64,000 nt of DNA from Maribacter litoralis (GCF_003075045.1 NZ_QCZD01000002.1:682001-746000); one strand, 5' to 3'; counted from the stretch's first letter, positions 26,794 to 35,864 are shown. Translations and numbers: made by a program. The notes: generated by a model not told the origin, from the sequence alone.

Positions 26794-27582
26794 GTGCTCC
26801 ACTATATTACTTACCATCATAAAACCGCTACTGAGTGGGTCACATTTGTACACGGTGCAGGTGGTAGTTCTTCTATATGGTATAAGCAGATACGAGAATT
26901 TAAAAAGCATTTTAATGTTTTACTGTTAGATTTAAGAGGGCATGGTAATTCTAAACCTAGTTTAAAGAATGTATTCGATGAAAAGTATACGTTTAATGTT
27001 ATAACCAATGATATTGTTGAGGTAATTGATTTTGAGAATATTCAGAAATCTCATTTTATAGGAATTTCATTGGGTACTATTTTGATAAGAAATTTAGCGG
27101 AGAATCACCCTGAACGTGTAGAAAGTATGGTGATGGGCGGTGCTATAATGAAATTGAACTTAAGGTCTCAGATTTTAATGAAACTAGGTATCATTTTTAA
27201 AACGATTATACCTTACTTATGGCTGTATAAGTTCTTTGCAATTATCATTATGCCCAATAAGAATCATAGGGAATCTAGATTGCTTTTTGTTCGTGAAGCA
27301 AAAAAGTTATATCAAAAAGAATTTATTAGATGGTTTAAGCTGACGTCGGAGATAAATCCGTTGTTGCGATTTTTTCGGTCGGCAGACATCAATATCCCCA
27401 CATTATACGTAATGGGAGAAGAAGATTATTTGTTTTTGCCAAGTATTCGCAAAATAGTAGACTTACATAAAAGTTCACAATTGGTAGTGGTTGAAAATTG
27501 TGGTCATGTGGTAAATGTTGAACAGCCCAGATATTTCAACGAAAAAGTAATAGACTATTTAAGTGGGCAATGCTCAATTTAG
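26794..27582 (+). CDS. Alpha/beta hydrolase
   Basis: A 262-residue soluble alpha/beta-fold hydrolase. The oxyanion motif is FVHGAGGSSSIW, the nucleophile elbow is GISLG (GxSxG), the acid lies in MGEEDYLF, and the His is in NCGHVVNVEQP. The Asp-containing block LLLDLRGHGNS is typical of esterase/haloperoxidase-like members. The start must be GTG 26794, because a stop codon lies just upstream in frame and no ATG fits. It is monocistronic, followed by a terminator. Substrate unknown. Confidence 0.9.
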   Translation: MLHYITYHHKTATEWVTFVHGAGGSSSIWYKQIREFKKHFNVLLLDLRGHGNSKPSLKNVFDEKYTFNVITNDIVEVIDFENIQKSHFIGISLGTILIRNLAENHPERVESMVMGGAIMKLNLRSQILMKLGIIFKTIIPYLWLYKFFAIIIMPNKNHRESRLLFVREAKKLYQKEFIRWFKLTSEINPLLRFFRSADINIPTLYVMGEEDYLFLPSIRKIVDLHKSSQLVVVENCGHVVNVEQPRYFNEKVIDYLSGQCSI

Positions 27583-27634
27583 TTTTCTAACTAGTGTACT
27601 CGTCATTGCTGTGCTTAAAAGAGTATAAAATAAC

Positions 27635-27660
27635 AAAAACCGATGCTCCCACCGGTTTTT
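27635..27660 (+). terminator. Terminator after the alpha/beta hydrolase gene
   Basis: AAAAACCG (27635-27642) and CGGTTTTT (27653-27660) pair around a ten-base loop. T-rich sequence forms the right arm. Confidence 0.7.
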
Positions 27661-27666
27661 ACTAAC

Positions 27667-27698
27667 TAACTAACTCAAAAAATAACTAACTCAAAAAA
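27667..27698. repeat. Tandem 16-bp direct repeat
   Basis: TAACTAACTCAAAAAA occurs twice in direct succession, preceded by a further ACTAAC unit. It lies in the gap between two convergent genes, just after a terminator. No role is evident. Confidence 0.7.
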
Positions 27699-27777
27699 TT
27701 GAAAATGAATGCTTTAATACTGTTCTGTTAAGTTTTAACGCATAACTTTTTAAGTTATTGTAGCTCAGTATAAAAAA

Positions 27778-28494
27778 CTACTTTTTATCTTGAAGAGCGA
27801 ATACTTTTTTAAGTACATCTGTAGTTCTTGAAGAAAATTGTGTTCTAATTTGTTCCTCTTCTACAGCGATCATTTTATATACACCAGATAGTGCTTCTTG
27901 GGTAACATAATCCGTTAAATCAGGATTAATATTGTTGGTCAATGGTATAGTGTTGTATTTGGTGATTATGGAACTCCAAATTTTATCAGCTCCTACTTTT
28001 TTGAAAGAATCACTGATTACGGGGTTGAATTTGGCATATAATTCAGTATTCGTTTTGGTTTCTAAATAGGTTGTTGCAGCATCGTTATCTCCTAGAAGAA
28101 TATTCTTAGCGTCTGCAAAAGACATATCTTTTACGGCATTTACGAAAATAGGGGTAGCTTCGGACACTGCATCTTCAGCGGCACGGTTTAACACCTTTAA
28201 GCCTTCATCTGCTAAACTGCCTAAGCCAATATCTCGTAAGGTCTTATCTACCTTTTGTAAATCTTCGGGCAGTAAAATTTTAACCAATTCGTTTTTATAG
28301 AACCCGTCAGTTGCGGTTAATTTGCTTACTTGCTTTTCTATCCCTTGGTCTAAAGCTTCTTTTAAGCCATTGGCAATGGTTTCGTTGCTAAGTACGGTGT
28401 CTGTAGATGTAGGTAGTTGATTTACAACTTGCTGTAATTCATTACACGATACTGCTAATAGCATGCAAAGTGCCAAACTGATTTTTTTAATCAT
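27778..28494 (-). CDS. DUF4197 lipoprotein
   Basis: A 238-residue protein with a lipoprotein signal (ALCMLLAVSC, Cys about 17). The body matches DUF4197: NGLKEALDQGIEKQV near the start, LPEDLQKVDKTLRDIGLG, and MSFADAKNILLGDNDAATTYL, ending in KKVFALQDKK. It is mostly helical and faces the periplasm; function unknown. It lies 34 bases after purU on the same strand and may be co-transcribed with it. Confidence 0.88.
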   Translation of the reverse strand: MIKKISLALCMLLAVSCNELQQVVNQLPTSTDTVLSNETIANGLKEALDQGIEKQVSKLTATDGFYKNELVKILLPEDLQKVDKTLRDIGLGSLADEGLKVLNRAAEDAVSEATPIFVNAVKDMSFADAKNILLGDNDAATTYLETKTNTELYAKFNPVISDSFKKVGADKIWSSIITKYNTIPLTNNINPDLTDYVTQEALSGVYKMIAVEEEQIRTQFSSRTTDVLKKVFALQDKK

Positions 28495-28528
28495 TATTGT
28501 ATTATTTAAATAGGGTTTACTTTAGTAT

Positions 28529-29380
28529 TTACGAGAATATCACTGTTTTATTGTTGTACACCATTGTTTTGCGTGCAATATGGAGTTTTACTCCTCTAGA
28601 CAGTACAATTTTTTCTAAGTCTCTACCCTTGGTAATAAAATCTTCAATAGAGTGAGAATGGGTTACAGTGGTAACATCTTGTTCAATTATTGGACCGGCA
28701 TCTAGTTCTTCAGTTACATAATGGCTAGTTGCGCCAATGATTTTCACACCTCTTTTAAATGCCGCATGATACGGTTTTGCTCCTGCAAATGCTGGTAAAA
28801 AAGAATGGTGGATATTTATTATTTTGTTAGGGTATTTGTCGATAAGTGTACCGCTCACAATTTGCATATATCTTGCTAAAACAATAAAATCTACATTATA
28901 CTTTTCAAGAATCGCTATTTGTTCTTGTTCGGCAGCTACCTTATTTGCTTTGGTAAAGGGAACATGAAAAAACGGAATGTCAAATTGATCGGCTATGTAC
29001 TTTAAGTCATTATGGTTGCTAAGAATAAACGGAATTTCTACAGCCAGTTCGCCAGATTGGTATCTACTTAATAAATCATAAAGGCAATGATTATATTTCG
29101 AGACAAATATTGCCATTTTAGGTAATTTGTCATCGGTGTGCAAGCTCCATTCCATATTATATGGTGTAGCCAACTCCTTTTGAAACAAAGTCTTAAAATG
29201 TTCTAGATTAGATAGGTCATCTTCGAATTCAACAACGGTACGCATAAAGAATACGTTGGCAGGTTTGTCTACATGCTGATCAAGATATACAATGTTACCC
29301 TGGTTTCTATGAATAAATCCGGTTACGGTGCTTATAATACCCGCTTGATCCGGACAATGAACTAGTATAGTTGTTTTCAA
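28529..29380 (-). CDS. purU: Formyltetrahydrofolate deformylase
   Basis: A 283-residue PurU: an N-terminal ACT domain (1-85, ILVHCPDQAGIISTVTGFIH) and a C-terminal formyltransferase-fold domain with HSFLPAF (catalytic His), GVKIIGATSHYVTEELDAGPII and the final Asp. It hydrolyses 10-formyl-THF to formate and THF, supplying formate for purine synthesis and balancing one-carbon pools. Length and motifs are normal. Confidence 0.95.
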   Translation of the reverse strand: MKTTILVHCPDQAGIISTVTGFIHRNQGNIVYLDQHVDKPANVFFMRTVVEFEDDLSNLEHFKTLFQKELATPYNMEWSLHTDDKLPKMAIFVSKYNHCLYDLLSRYQSGELAVEIPFILSNHNDLKYIADQFDIPFFHVPFTKANKVAAEQEQIAILEKYNVDFIVLARYMQIVSGTLIDKYPNKIINIHHSFLPAFAGAKPYHAAFKRGVKIIGATSHYVTEELDAGPIIEQDVTTVTHSHSIEDFITKGRDLEKIVLSRGVKLHIARKTMVYNNKTVIFS

Positions 29381-29466
29381 TTGTAAGGTATTTTTGAAGT
29401 CAAAAATAGCCCATAATCCTTTAAATACTTGTTATAAAACGTTGTTATGTAATATTTTTTGGATAA

Positions 29467-29880
29467 TTATGAATGTTCAGCTTTCCAAGCCTTGTAAGAT
29501 TTTCTAAAGCTTTTGATCTCTTTTCTTAACAGGTTGATGTATTCGGTTTCCTTTACTCCATGTTTTTCAAGACCCATGCAGTAAGAGTTAATGTTTCTTA
29601 TAATAATATTGATGTACGAAATGGTTTCTTTGCGCTCATTAGTACAGTTGGAGTATTCTACTTGAGCGATTTTTTGAGGTATAAGAATAGAATCCGTCAA
29701 AATGGAATTGGCCATTATATCCCTAAGACTTTTTGATTCGCAAAGGCGCATTAAATCTTTATTGAATGTAACGTACGAGGCAATCTCTCTGCTCATTGTG
29801 CAGAGTTCCAGTGCTTTTCTGTAAATAGGCAGATGTTTTAAACTTCTATATGCCATTGTGTGGGGTATTGTTAGTGTCAT
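29467..29880 (-). CDS. Four-helix-bundle protein (S23/IVP-like)
   Basis: A 137-residue helical protein with LKHLPIYRKALELCTMSREIA near the start, similar to the opening of the S23/IVP-type four-helix-bundle family. The rest is divergent and the assignment is tentative. ATG 29880 is used; ATG 29856 (MAYRSLKHLP) is equally plausible. The gene is divergent from the Lrp-type regulator gene, and their 94-base gap carries a perfect inverted repeat, so Lrp may control it. Confidence 0.65.
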   Translation of the reverse strand: MTLTIPHTMAYRSLKHLPIYRKALELCTMSREIASYVTFNKDLMRLCESKSLRDIMANSILTDSILIPQKIAQVEYSNCTNERKETISYINIIIRNINSYCMGLEKHGVKETEYINLLRKEIKSFRKSYKAWKAEHS

Positions 29881-29883
29881 ATA

Positions 29884-29932
29884 AAATTACGTTAGTTATT
29901 TGATAATATTCTATTGAATGTAAACGTAATTT
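29884..29932. promoter_or_regulatory. Inverted repeat in the Lrp divergent promoter
   Basis: AAATTACGTT (29884-29893) and AACGTAATTT (29923-29932) are perfect inverted copies separated by 29 bases. They sit between the two divergent starts, where Lrp-family autoregulators usually bind. Candidate only. Confidence 0.5.
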
Positions 29933-29974
29933 GTATTTTTACCTTTGATAACAAATAATTAAACAAAAATACTT

Positions 29975-30424
29975 TTGAATCCAAAGATAGATGAGCTTAA
30001 TTGGAAAATACTGAAACAATTGCAGGATAATGCAAGGGAATCTTTTGCTAATATTGGTCGTTCTGTAGGGCTTACGGCACCTGCTGTAGCCGAGCGTGTA
30101 AAGAAAATGGAAGACCTGGGTATTATACATGGTTACAAGGCAGAAGTGTCTCATGCATTAACAGGTCATCAGTTGAAAGCGATTATTACGTTAAGGGCGT
30201 TTATGGGAAAATTAAAACCCTTTTTAGCTGTAGTGCCAAGCTTGCAAGAAGTCATAAACTGTTATAGAATTACTGGTAATGAGAATATTGTAATGGAGGT
30301 GGTGCTTAAAGATCAATTTCATCTAGAAAAATTTATTGATCAGCTTATTCAATATGGTGAAACTAGAACCCATATTGTTCTTTCTCAGGTGATTTCCAAT
30401 GCCCCAATGCATAAAATTAAATGA
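29975..30424 (+). CDS. Lrp/AsnC family transcriptional regulator
   Basis: A 149-residue regulator: an N-terminal HTH (KIDELNWKILKQLQDNARES..., recognition helix LTAPAVAERVKKMED) and a C-terminal RAM/ACT-like ligand domain (ITLRAFMGKL..., CYRITGNENIVMEVVL). Lrp members respond to amino acids. The start is TTG 29975, since a stop lies 15 bases upstream and no ATG fits. A -7-like TACCTTTG (29940-29947) precedes it. Its target may be the divergent S23-like gene and itself. Confidence 0.92.
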   Translation: MNPKIDELNWKILKQLQDNARESFANIGRSVGLTAPAVAERVKKMEDLGIIHGYKAEVSHALTGHQLKAIITLRAFMGKLKPFLAVVPSLQEVINCYRITGNENIVMEVVLKDQFHLEKFIDQLIQYGETRTHIVLSQVISNAPMHKIK

Positions 30425-30552
30425 TTTTAATCTTAAACGCTTATTGAAGCTTGGGAATAAAATCATGAATGGAAAATGAAAGTTAGCTAGTAATTAGACC
30501 TTGGTAAATGCTTCTAGATAATTTTGGCTAGATTTTTGATAGAAATTAAATA

Positions 30553-31965
30553 ATGAAAAAAATACTACTTCTCACTTTCGTTTTAACCTCTACGGCAATA
30601 TTTTCTCAAGAATTGAGGCTTTTAAGAGGTGCTATTTCAGAAAATATTATTGTTAACGATACGGTAAACGAAACCTACTCTCTTTATTTACCTACTAAAT
30701 TTGAGGTCAATAAGGTTTGGCCTGTTGCTTTTGTAATGGACCTTAAGGGTAAGGGTAAGGCTGCAATGTCAATGTTGGTCAATGCCGCCGAGCAAGAGGG
30801 CTATGTTTTGGCTAGTTCAGATAATATGAGCGATTCACTATCTATCTCAGAAAATGTTCTTATAGCCAACAGAATGTTCAACTCTGTTTTTAGTACTATA
30901 CCAACTGAAAAAAACCGTGCTTATACGGTAGGTTTTGGTAGCGGTGCAATGTTCGCTTCCATTCTGCCGACTTTTATAGGTAAACTAGATGGTGTAATTT
31001 CTATTGGGGCGGCTATTGGGAATGTGGAAATTTTGAACCCAAAGAAGCCTTTTCAATTTGTTGGGCTGGTAAATAGGTCCGATTATAATTTTACCGAAAT
31101 GAATAATAGTAAGGATCTGCTGAATAAATTAAAATTCCCCAATGAACTTATTGTTTTTGATGGTGAACGTTTGTTACCGGAAAGTGACTTAATCGTAAAT
31201 GCATTTAGAATGTTGACTTTAACAAGTATGGCTAAAGGTCATATAGTAAAAAATGATAGTTTGGTGACTTCGTCGTATAATCGGTTTTTAACCTTGGCCA
31301 ATAATCATCTAAATGACCAAAAACCACTTTTGGCAAGGTATCAGCTATTGGATATGGAAAAAATCTTCAATCCTTTTATGGAATTAGATTCTTTGAAAGC
31401 CACGCAAAAAACAATGAAAAGAAGTACTATTTATAGACAAGCCAATAGAAGTCAGAACAGTTATTTTTTAAAGGAATCTTTTACTAAAGAAGATTATAGC
31501 TATTATTTAGAAGAAGATGTTATCTCTTATAATTATGCAAATTTAGGTTGGTGGAATTTTCAAATGCAAGAGTTAGATAAATTAGATAAGAGCGCCAACC
31601 TTTATGAGCGACAAATGTCTAGTAGGTTACGAGGTTATATCAATGCATTGGTGTCAGATAATATTGATTTTGTTTCCGCCCAGGAAAATTTAGATTTTGA
31701 AGCCCTTAATTTGCTGTATATGGTGAAGACTATTACTTCGCCAAAAGAATTTGATGCATATTTGAAGGTAATTTCCATTAGTTCTAAAATGGAAAATTAT
31801 GGTACAGCTCTTTTTTATTTAGAAGAGTTGCTTAAAAATGGCTATACAGATAAAAATTCGTTGTATTCGCTAGAGCACACAGCTCTATTTAGAATTATGC
31901 CGGAGTTCAACGAAATGGTTGAAAAATATCTAAAAAGTGCCAGGTATGATGTTATTGAACGGTAA
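30553..31965 (+). CDS. Exported protein with degenerate alpha/beta-hydrolase domain
   Basis: A 470-residue exported protein with a signal peptide (ILLLTFVLTSTAIFS-Q). The N-terminal half (25-230) resembles the fold of PHB-depolymerase/esterase-like hydrolases (TYSLYLPTKF...WPVAFVMDLKGKG), but the nucleophile elbow reads GFGSG rather than GxSxG. It is therefore probably not an active serine hydrolase. The C-terminal half is helical and may contain repeat units ending with ALFYLEELLKNGY and LRIMPEF-like text, as in TPR-type modules. Function unknown. It overlaps by 14 bases the end of the convergent PfpI-like gene. Confidence 0.7.
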   Translation: MKKILLLTFVLTSTAIFSQELRLLRGAISENIIVNDTVNETYSLYLPTKFEVNKVWPVAFVMDLKGKGKAAMSMLVNAAEQEGYVLASSDNMSDSLSISENVLIANRMFNSVFSTIPTEKNRAYTVGFGSGAMFASILPTFIGKLDGVISIGAAIGNVEILNPKKPFQFVGLVNRSDYNFTEMNNSKDLLNKLKFPNELIVFDGERLLPESDLIVNAFRMLTLTSMAKGHIVKNDSLVTSSYNRFLTLANNHLNDQKPLLARYQLLDMEKIFNPFMELDSLKATQKTMKRSTIYRQANRSQNSYFLKESFTKEDYSYYLEEDVISYNYANLGWWNFQMQELDKLDKSANLYERQMSSRLRGYINALVSDNIDFVSAQENLDFEALNLLYMVKTITSPKEFDAYLKVISISSKMENYGTALFYLEELLKNGYTDKNSLYSLEHTALFRIMPEFNEMVEKYLKSARYDVIER

Positions 31966-32695
31966 GGTGTGGTACATTTTCTAGATTCCAGTCTATTACC
32001 AAACCTTTAGCTAACGACTTTGCAATTTCTTTTCCGTAAAGAACTTCACATAAATACAAGGCTGCTTCAAAACTTTTTGCTCCTCCGGCTGAAGTGATAT
32101 ATTTTCCATCATGTACAAAAAGAACATTGTCCTTGATGTTAAGATGAGGAAACATAGCTCTGTAATTTTCAACATCACTTGGAAAAGTAGTGGATGCAAC
32201 AGTGTCTAAAATTCCTGCTTTAGCTAAAGGAAAAGCGCCATCGCAATGACTGGTAACGTACAATGCATTTTTATCTACCTGTTTGATAAAGTTAATCATT
32301 ACTTCATCTTTTAAGTCGTTATCCATGCTATGTTCTGCACTTGGTACAACCAAAATGTCAATTGTGGGCAGGTCATCTTTTGTATAATCATAGTCTGGTA
32401 AAATGCGCACGCCCTCAAAAGTGGTAATGGGTTCTAACGTATTTGCTACGGTAAAGGTATTCATCGCCTTTATGCCGTCTCTAAATTTTGTATGTTGAAA
32501 TATATCGAACGGTGCAGTAAATTCTGTGTTGAAAGTGCCGTTCATTATAAGAAATGCAACGTTGTAATTTTCGGGGTTTAGCTCGGGCAGTGTTCTAACT
32601 ACTTCATTGGTAGTAGCTTTTTCGTTTTCGTTTTTTTGTTGATTACAACTAATTAGTATAATCGGTAATAGAAATAAGAGGTATATAGATTTCAT
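31952..32695 (-). CDS. DJ-1/PfpI family lipoprotein
   Basis: A 247-residue protein with a lipoprotein signal (LLPIILISC, Cys17). The mature part is a DJ-1/PfpI (class I glutamine amidotransferase-like) domain: VAFLIMNGTFNTEFTAPFDI, the nucleophile-elbow region VTSHCDGAFPLAKAGIL (Cys), and TSAGGAKSFEAALYL. The family contains glyoxalases, proteases and sensors. Most members are cytosolic; membrane attachment outside the cytoplasm is unusual. It is divergent from the DUF1684 gene, 87 bases away. Confidence 0.85.
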   Translation of the reverse strand: MKSIYLLFLLPIILISCNQQKNENEKATTNEVVRTLPELNPENYNVAFLIMNGTFNTEFTAPFDIFQHTKFRDGIKAMNTFTVANTLEPITTFEGVRILPDYDYTKDDLPTIDILVVPSAEHSMDNDLKDEVMINFIKQVDKNALYVTSHCDGAFPLAKAGILDTVASTTFPSDVENYRAMFPHLNIKDNVLFVHDGKYITSAGGAKSFEAALYLCEVLYGKEIAKSLAKGLVIDWNLENVPHLTVQ

Positions 32696-32756
32696 ATGGA
32701 TATATTTCGACTTCTAAAGTACAATGATAAGTGAAAAACTTACAATGATTATATTG

Positions 32757-32764
32757 TATTTTTG
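32757..32764 (+). promoter_or_regulatory. -7 promoter element of the DUF1684 gene
   Basis: TATTTTTG matches TANNTTTG. It overlaps the first in-frame TTG/ATG candidates (32762 and 32765), so translation most likely starts at ATG 32783. Confidence 0.55.
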
Positions 32765-32782
32765 ATGTGTAAAAGTAGAGAA

Positions 32783-33427
32783 ATGAGAATAAGTATAATA
32801 GGATTATTGTTGTGTATAGTTGTTTCATGCGGACAAGAGAAAAAGTATCATGATGCAAAACCTGATATAAAATCAATAACTAAGTCAGATAAATTAGCGG
32901 ATATTTTACTTTTTCAGGAAGAACTGAACGCTGAATTCAAAAACCCTGAAACTTCTCCTTTAGCAGATAGGTTTAGAATTGATTTTGAAACATTGAATTT
33001 CTTTGCCCCTGATACTAATTATATTGTTGAGGCAAAGTTGATAAGAACTCCGGATGCACTGCCTTTTTCTATGCCAACTACCACAGGGCGAGAGTCAACA
33101 GAAGTTGTATATGGTATTGCCAAGTTTACTTTAAATGGTAAAGAACATGAATTGGAAATTTATCAATCTCCAGAGTTAATTACCCAAGACAAATATGAAG
33201 ATTATTTGTTTTTACCTTTTACCGATAAAACCAATGGGGAAGAAACTTATGGTGGTGGAAGGTATTTAGATTTAAGAATACCGAATGGCAGTACAATTGT
33301 TTTAGATTTTAATAAAGCCTATAATCCGTATTGTGCCTACAACAAAAAGTTTAGTTGCCCAATTGTACCCAAGGTGAATCATCTGGACACTGAAATTAGG
33401 GTAGGGGTAAAAGCTTTTGAACATTAA
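32783..33427 (+). CDS. DUF1684 lipoprotein
   Basis: A 214-residue lipoprotein (signal ISIIGLLLCIVVSC). DUF1684 is recognised by LPFTDKTNGEETYGGGRYLDL and DFNKAYNPYCAYNKKFSCP, with the PxVNxL end. The family is common and has no known enzymatic role; structures suggest a beta fold. The start at 32783 was chosen because the promoter box covers the earlier in-frame codons. A strong bidirectional terminator follows. Confidence 0.88.
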   Translation: MRISIIGLLLCIVVSCGQEKKYHDAKPDIKSITKSDKLADILLFQEELNAEFKNPETSPLADRFRIDFETLNFFAPDTNYIVEAKLIRTPDALPFSMPTTTGRESTEVVYGIAKFTLNGKEHELEIYQSPELITQDKYEDYLFLPFTDKTNGEETYGGGRYLDLRIPNGSTIVLDFNKAYNPYCAYNKKFSCPIVPKVNHLDTEIRVGVKAFEH

Positions 33428-33440
33428 TCGATGAAAATAA

Positions 33441-33469
33441 AAAACCTCGGCAGGTATTGCCGAGGTTTT
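33441..33469. terminator. Bidirectional terminator
   Basis: A perfect 12-base stem, AAAACCTCGGCA and TGCCGAGGTTTT, around GGTAT. It lies between the convergent DUF1684 gene and the porin gene. Confidence 0.9.
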
Positions 33470-33510
33470 AAAACTTAAACTATAAAATCAACCATTAATT
33501 ATATCAACAA

Positions 33511-34524
33511 TTAGAAAGAGTAGATGGCTGCTACTAAGAAAGAAGATAAGCTTTTAGAAGCTGCACCATCTGCATCAAAGTAAGGCTCTACATCGCTACC
33601 CCAAGAATCTAATCTAATTTCTGGCTTAATGATCAAGTTGTCTACTGAGTAGCTACCTGTTAATGTTAATGCAAGTACACTTGGGTCGTCATCTACTAAA
33701 TCAGACATTACTGTGAAATACTCACCTCTTAAACCAATAGAAAAGTCATCTGATGTTGCGTATTGTGGGTATAGAGCTACACCAGAAAAGCCTTCGCCAT
33801 CATTGTCTGCATAAGCAGCATTTATTCCTAAGAAGAACTCATCAGAAAGATCAAAACCACCTGTATAGTCAATTTCGAATCCTAATGCCTCTCCACCATC
33901 ATAGTAAAGGTTTAAGTACTGACCTGCATAACCTAATTGAGCTCCTGCAGAGTAAGCACCGGTTAGGTTGTTGTTCGTGTCAGTTACGTTCATAATAGCC
34001 AACATTAAGCTGAAATCATCAGAAAGTGCGAAATCTGCTTTTAAACCAACATGAGAAAAAGGTCCACTAGAGAACAAGTAAGATGTGCTGTAGTTAAAGT
34101 TACCTACAGGAGAAATTACTTCGTACCCTAAGTATGTATTGAATCTACCCATTGTTAAAGTAGTAGCATCAGATACGTTCCAGTAAGCATATAATTGATT
34201 AAGGTTGTAACCACCAACTGCATCATCGCCTCTAGGTCCAAAAACAACATCTGCAACTACACCTGTTGATTCTCCTTCGTAAGCGGCAATAATATTTGCC
34301 ATACCTAGTGCGAAACCTAGTTCATTTGCAAATGAACTACCAAATGATTGAGGTGTAGCATCTGAAGCGCTTAAATTTGTTTGGTAGTATGCATCTACAG
34401 ATCCGCTAATGCTTACTTTTTTCTCTTCTTCATCTTCTTGAGCTACCACACCGGCAGCTGCAAAAAGCATAAGACCTGTTGCAAAAATATTTTTTACGTA
34501 TTTTGTATTTATAATCGTTTTCAT
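33511..34524 (-). CDS. Outer-membrane beta-barrel porin (bbp2/OmpL-like)
   Basis: A 337-residue outer-membrane protein with a signal peptide (NIFATGLMLFAAAGVVA-Q). The mature chain is built of alternating amphipathic strands with many Gly/Asp/Tyr and ends with ...AAIYSF, the C-terminal aromatic of beta-barrels. Segments such as DAYYQTNLSA, LNQLYAYWNVSD and ATTLTMGRFNTYLGYEV fit the putative porin-2 (bbp2) family. ATG 34524 gives the clean signal peptide. It lies about 100 bases after amtB on the same strand and probably allows ammonium or other small N compounds through the outer membrane (inference). Confidence 0.85.
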   Translation of the reverse strand: MKTIINTKYVKNIFATGLMLFAAAGVVAQEDEEEKKVSISGSVDAYYQTNLSASDATPQSFGSSFANELGFALGMANIIAAYEGESTGVVADVVFGPRGDDAVGGYNLNQLYAYWNVSDATTLTMGRFNTYLGYEVISPVGNFNYSTSYLFSSGPFSHVGLKADFALSDDFSLMLAIMNVTDTNNNLTGAYSAGAQLGYAGQYLNLYYDGGEALGFEIDYTGGFDLSDEFFLGINAAYADNDGEGFSGVALYPQYATSDDFSIGLRGEYFTVMSDLVDDDPSVLALTLTGSYSVDNLIIKPEIRLDSWGSDVEPYFDADGAASKSLSSFLVAAIYSF

Positions 34525-34592
34525 AAGTTTTGATTTAATCCCCATTGGGATGAATTAATTTTGAGAAATTTATTTATTGAAAAGGTTATGTA

Positions 34593-34618
34593 ACGGAGCG
34601 TTCTGCAAAACGCTCCGT
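34593..34618. terminator. Hairpin between amtB and porin genes
   Basis: ACGGAGCGTT and AACGCTCCGT pair perfectly around CTGCAA. The T run (9 T) is on the plus-strand side, so on the amtB transcript (minus strand) the hairpin has no U tract. It may act as a processing or stability element between amtB and the porin rather than a full stop. Confidence 0.6.
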
Positions 34619-34625
34619 ATTTTTT

Positions 34626-35864
34626 TTAGTGTTGGTTCATTCTGAAATCGGCATAAGCATCCATTCCGTGCTCATGAAGATCTAAACCTTCAACTTCTTC
34701 TTCTTTAGAAACTCTAAGACCTATAGTAGCTTTAAGTACACCTAAGATGATACCAGAAGTAACAATACAGAACCCACCTACGATCAATACACCGTATAAT
34801 TGCGTCATGAACTGAGCTCCACTAGCCATGCTACCGAAGATACCTACAACCAATGTTCCCCAGATACCACAGATCAAGTGAACCGCTACTGCACCAACAG
34901 GGTCATCTAATTTTAATTTATCAACCAAAGCAACACCACCTACTATAATGATACCTGCTATGAAACCAATGATAACAGCTTCGTTAGGAGACATTAAATC
35001 AGCTCCTGCAGTAATACCTACTAAGCCACCAAGAATACCGTTTAAGAACATTGTCAAATCTAAGTTCTTATAAAGAATAGTAGAGGTGATCATTGCTCCA
35101 AAACCACCTGCTGCGGCAGCTAAACTAGTTGTAACCAATACTAAAGATGTTAATTCTGGATCGGCAGATAATACTGAACCACCGTTAAAACCGAACCAGC
35201 CTAACCATAGTATTAATACACCGGCGGTTGCCATTGGTATACTGTGACCTGGTATTGCGTTTGGCTTACCGTCTTTACCGAATTTTCCAATTCTTGAACC
35301 TAAAAGGTATATTGCTACCAAAGCAGCCCATCCACCAACTGAGTGTACTAATGTAGAACCTGCAAAATCATAGAATCCCCAAGAATCCAAGAATCCGCCG
35401 CCCCATTTCCAAGCACCTACTATAGGGTATACCAAACCAACATAGATTACTGTAAATATCATGAAAGCTCCAATTTTCATACGTTCTGCTACTGCACCAG
35501 ATACAATTGTAGCTGCTGTTGCCGCAAACATTCCTTGAAAAAGGAAATCTGTCCACCATGTATAACCACCATCTGAATAATCAGGCGTCATACCGCCTTC
35601 AGGGGCATCAATACCAAAACCTGCAAATTTTAACAAGCCCATATCTCCATCTTCAAAACCTGGGTACATTAAATTGAAACCCCATGCGTAATAAAGAAGT
35701 AGACCTCCGGTAATAATGAATATGTTTTTAAATAATATGTTAATTGTATTTTTTTGTCTTGTTAAGCCAATTTCTAAAAAGGCAAAACCTGTATGCATGA
35801 AGAATACCAATGCGGTAGCCAACATCATCCATACGTTATTTGCTGTAAATAATCCTGCGTCCAT
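34626..35864 (-). CDS. amtB: Ammonium transporter
   Basis: A 412-residue membrane protein with about 11 helices. Amt features: VFFMHTGFAFLEIGLTR near the start, LLYYAWGFNLMY, the signature DFAGSTLVHSVGGWAALV (conserved Asp and first pore His), and AVHLICGIWGTLVVG (second pore His). It moves NH3/NH4+ into the cell under GlnK control. There is no separate signal peptide. It follows glnK by 31 bases on the same strand, the classic glnK-amtB arrangement. Confidence 0.97.
   Translation of the reverse strand: MDAGLFTANNVWMMLATALVFFMHTGFAFLEIGLTRQKNTINILFKNIFIITGGLLLYYAWGFNLMYPGFEDGDMGLLKFAGFGIDAPEGGMTPDYSDGGYTWWTDFLFQGMFAATAATIVSGAVAERMKIGAFMIFTVIYVGLVYPIVGAWKWGGGFLDSWGFYDFAGSTLVHSVGGWAALVAIYLLGSRIGKFGKDGKPNAIPGHSIPMATAGVLILWLGWFGFNGGSVLSADPELTSLVLVTTSLAAAAGGFGAMITSTILYKNLDLTMFLNGILGGLVGITAGADLMSPNEAVIIGFIAGIIIVGGVALVDKLKLDDPVGAVAVHLICGIWGTLVVGIFGSMASGAQFMTQLYGVLIVGGFCIVTSGIILGVLKATIGLRVSKEEEVEGLDLHEHGMDAYADFRMNQH

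Noticed and set aside
27667-27698. Short tandem repeat as a CRISPR or attachment site
   Set aside because: Only two copies, no spacers and no integrase nearby; simple duplication.
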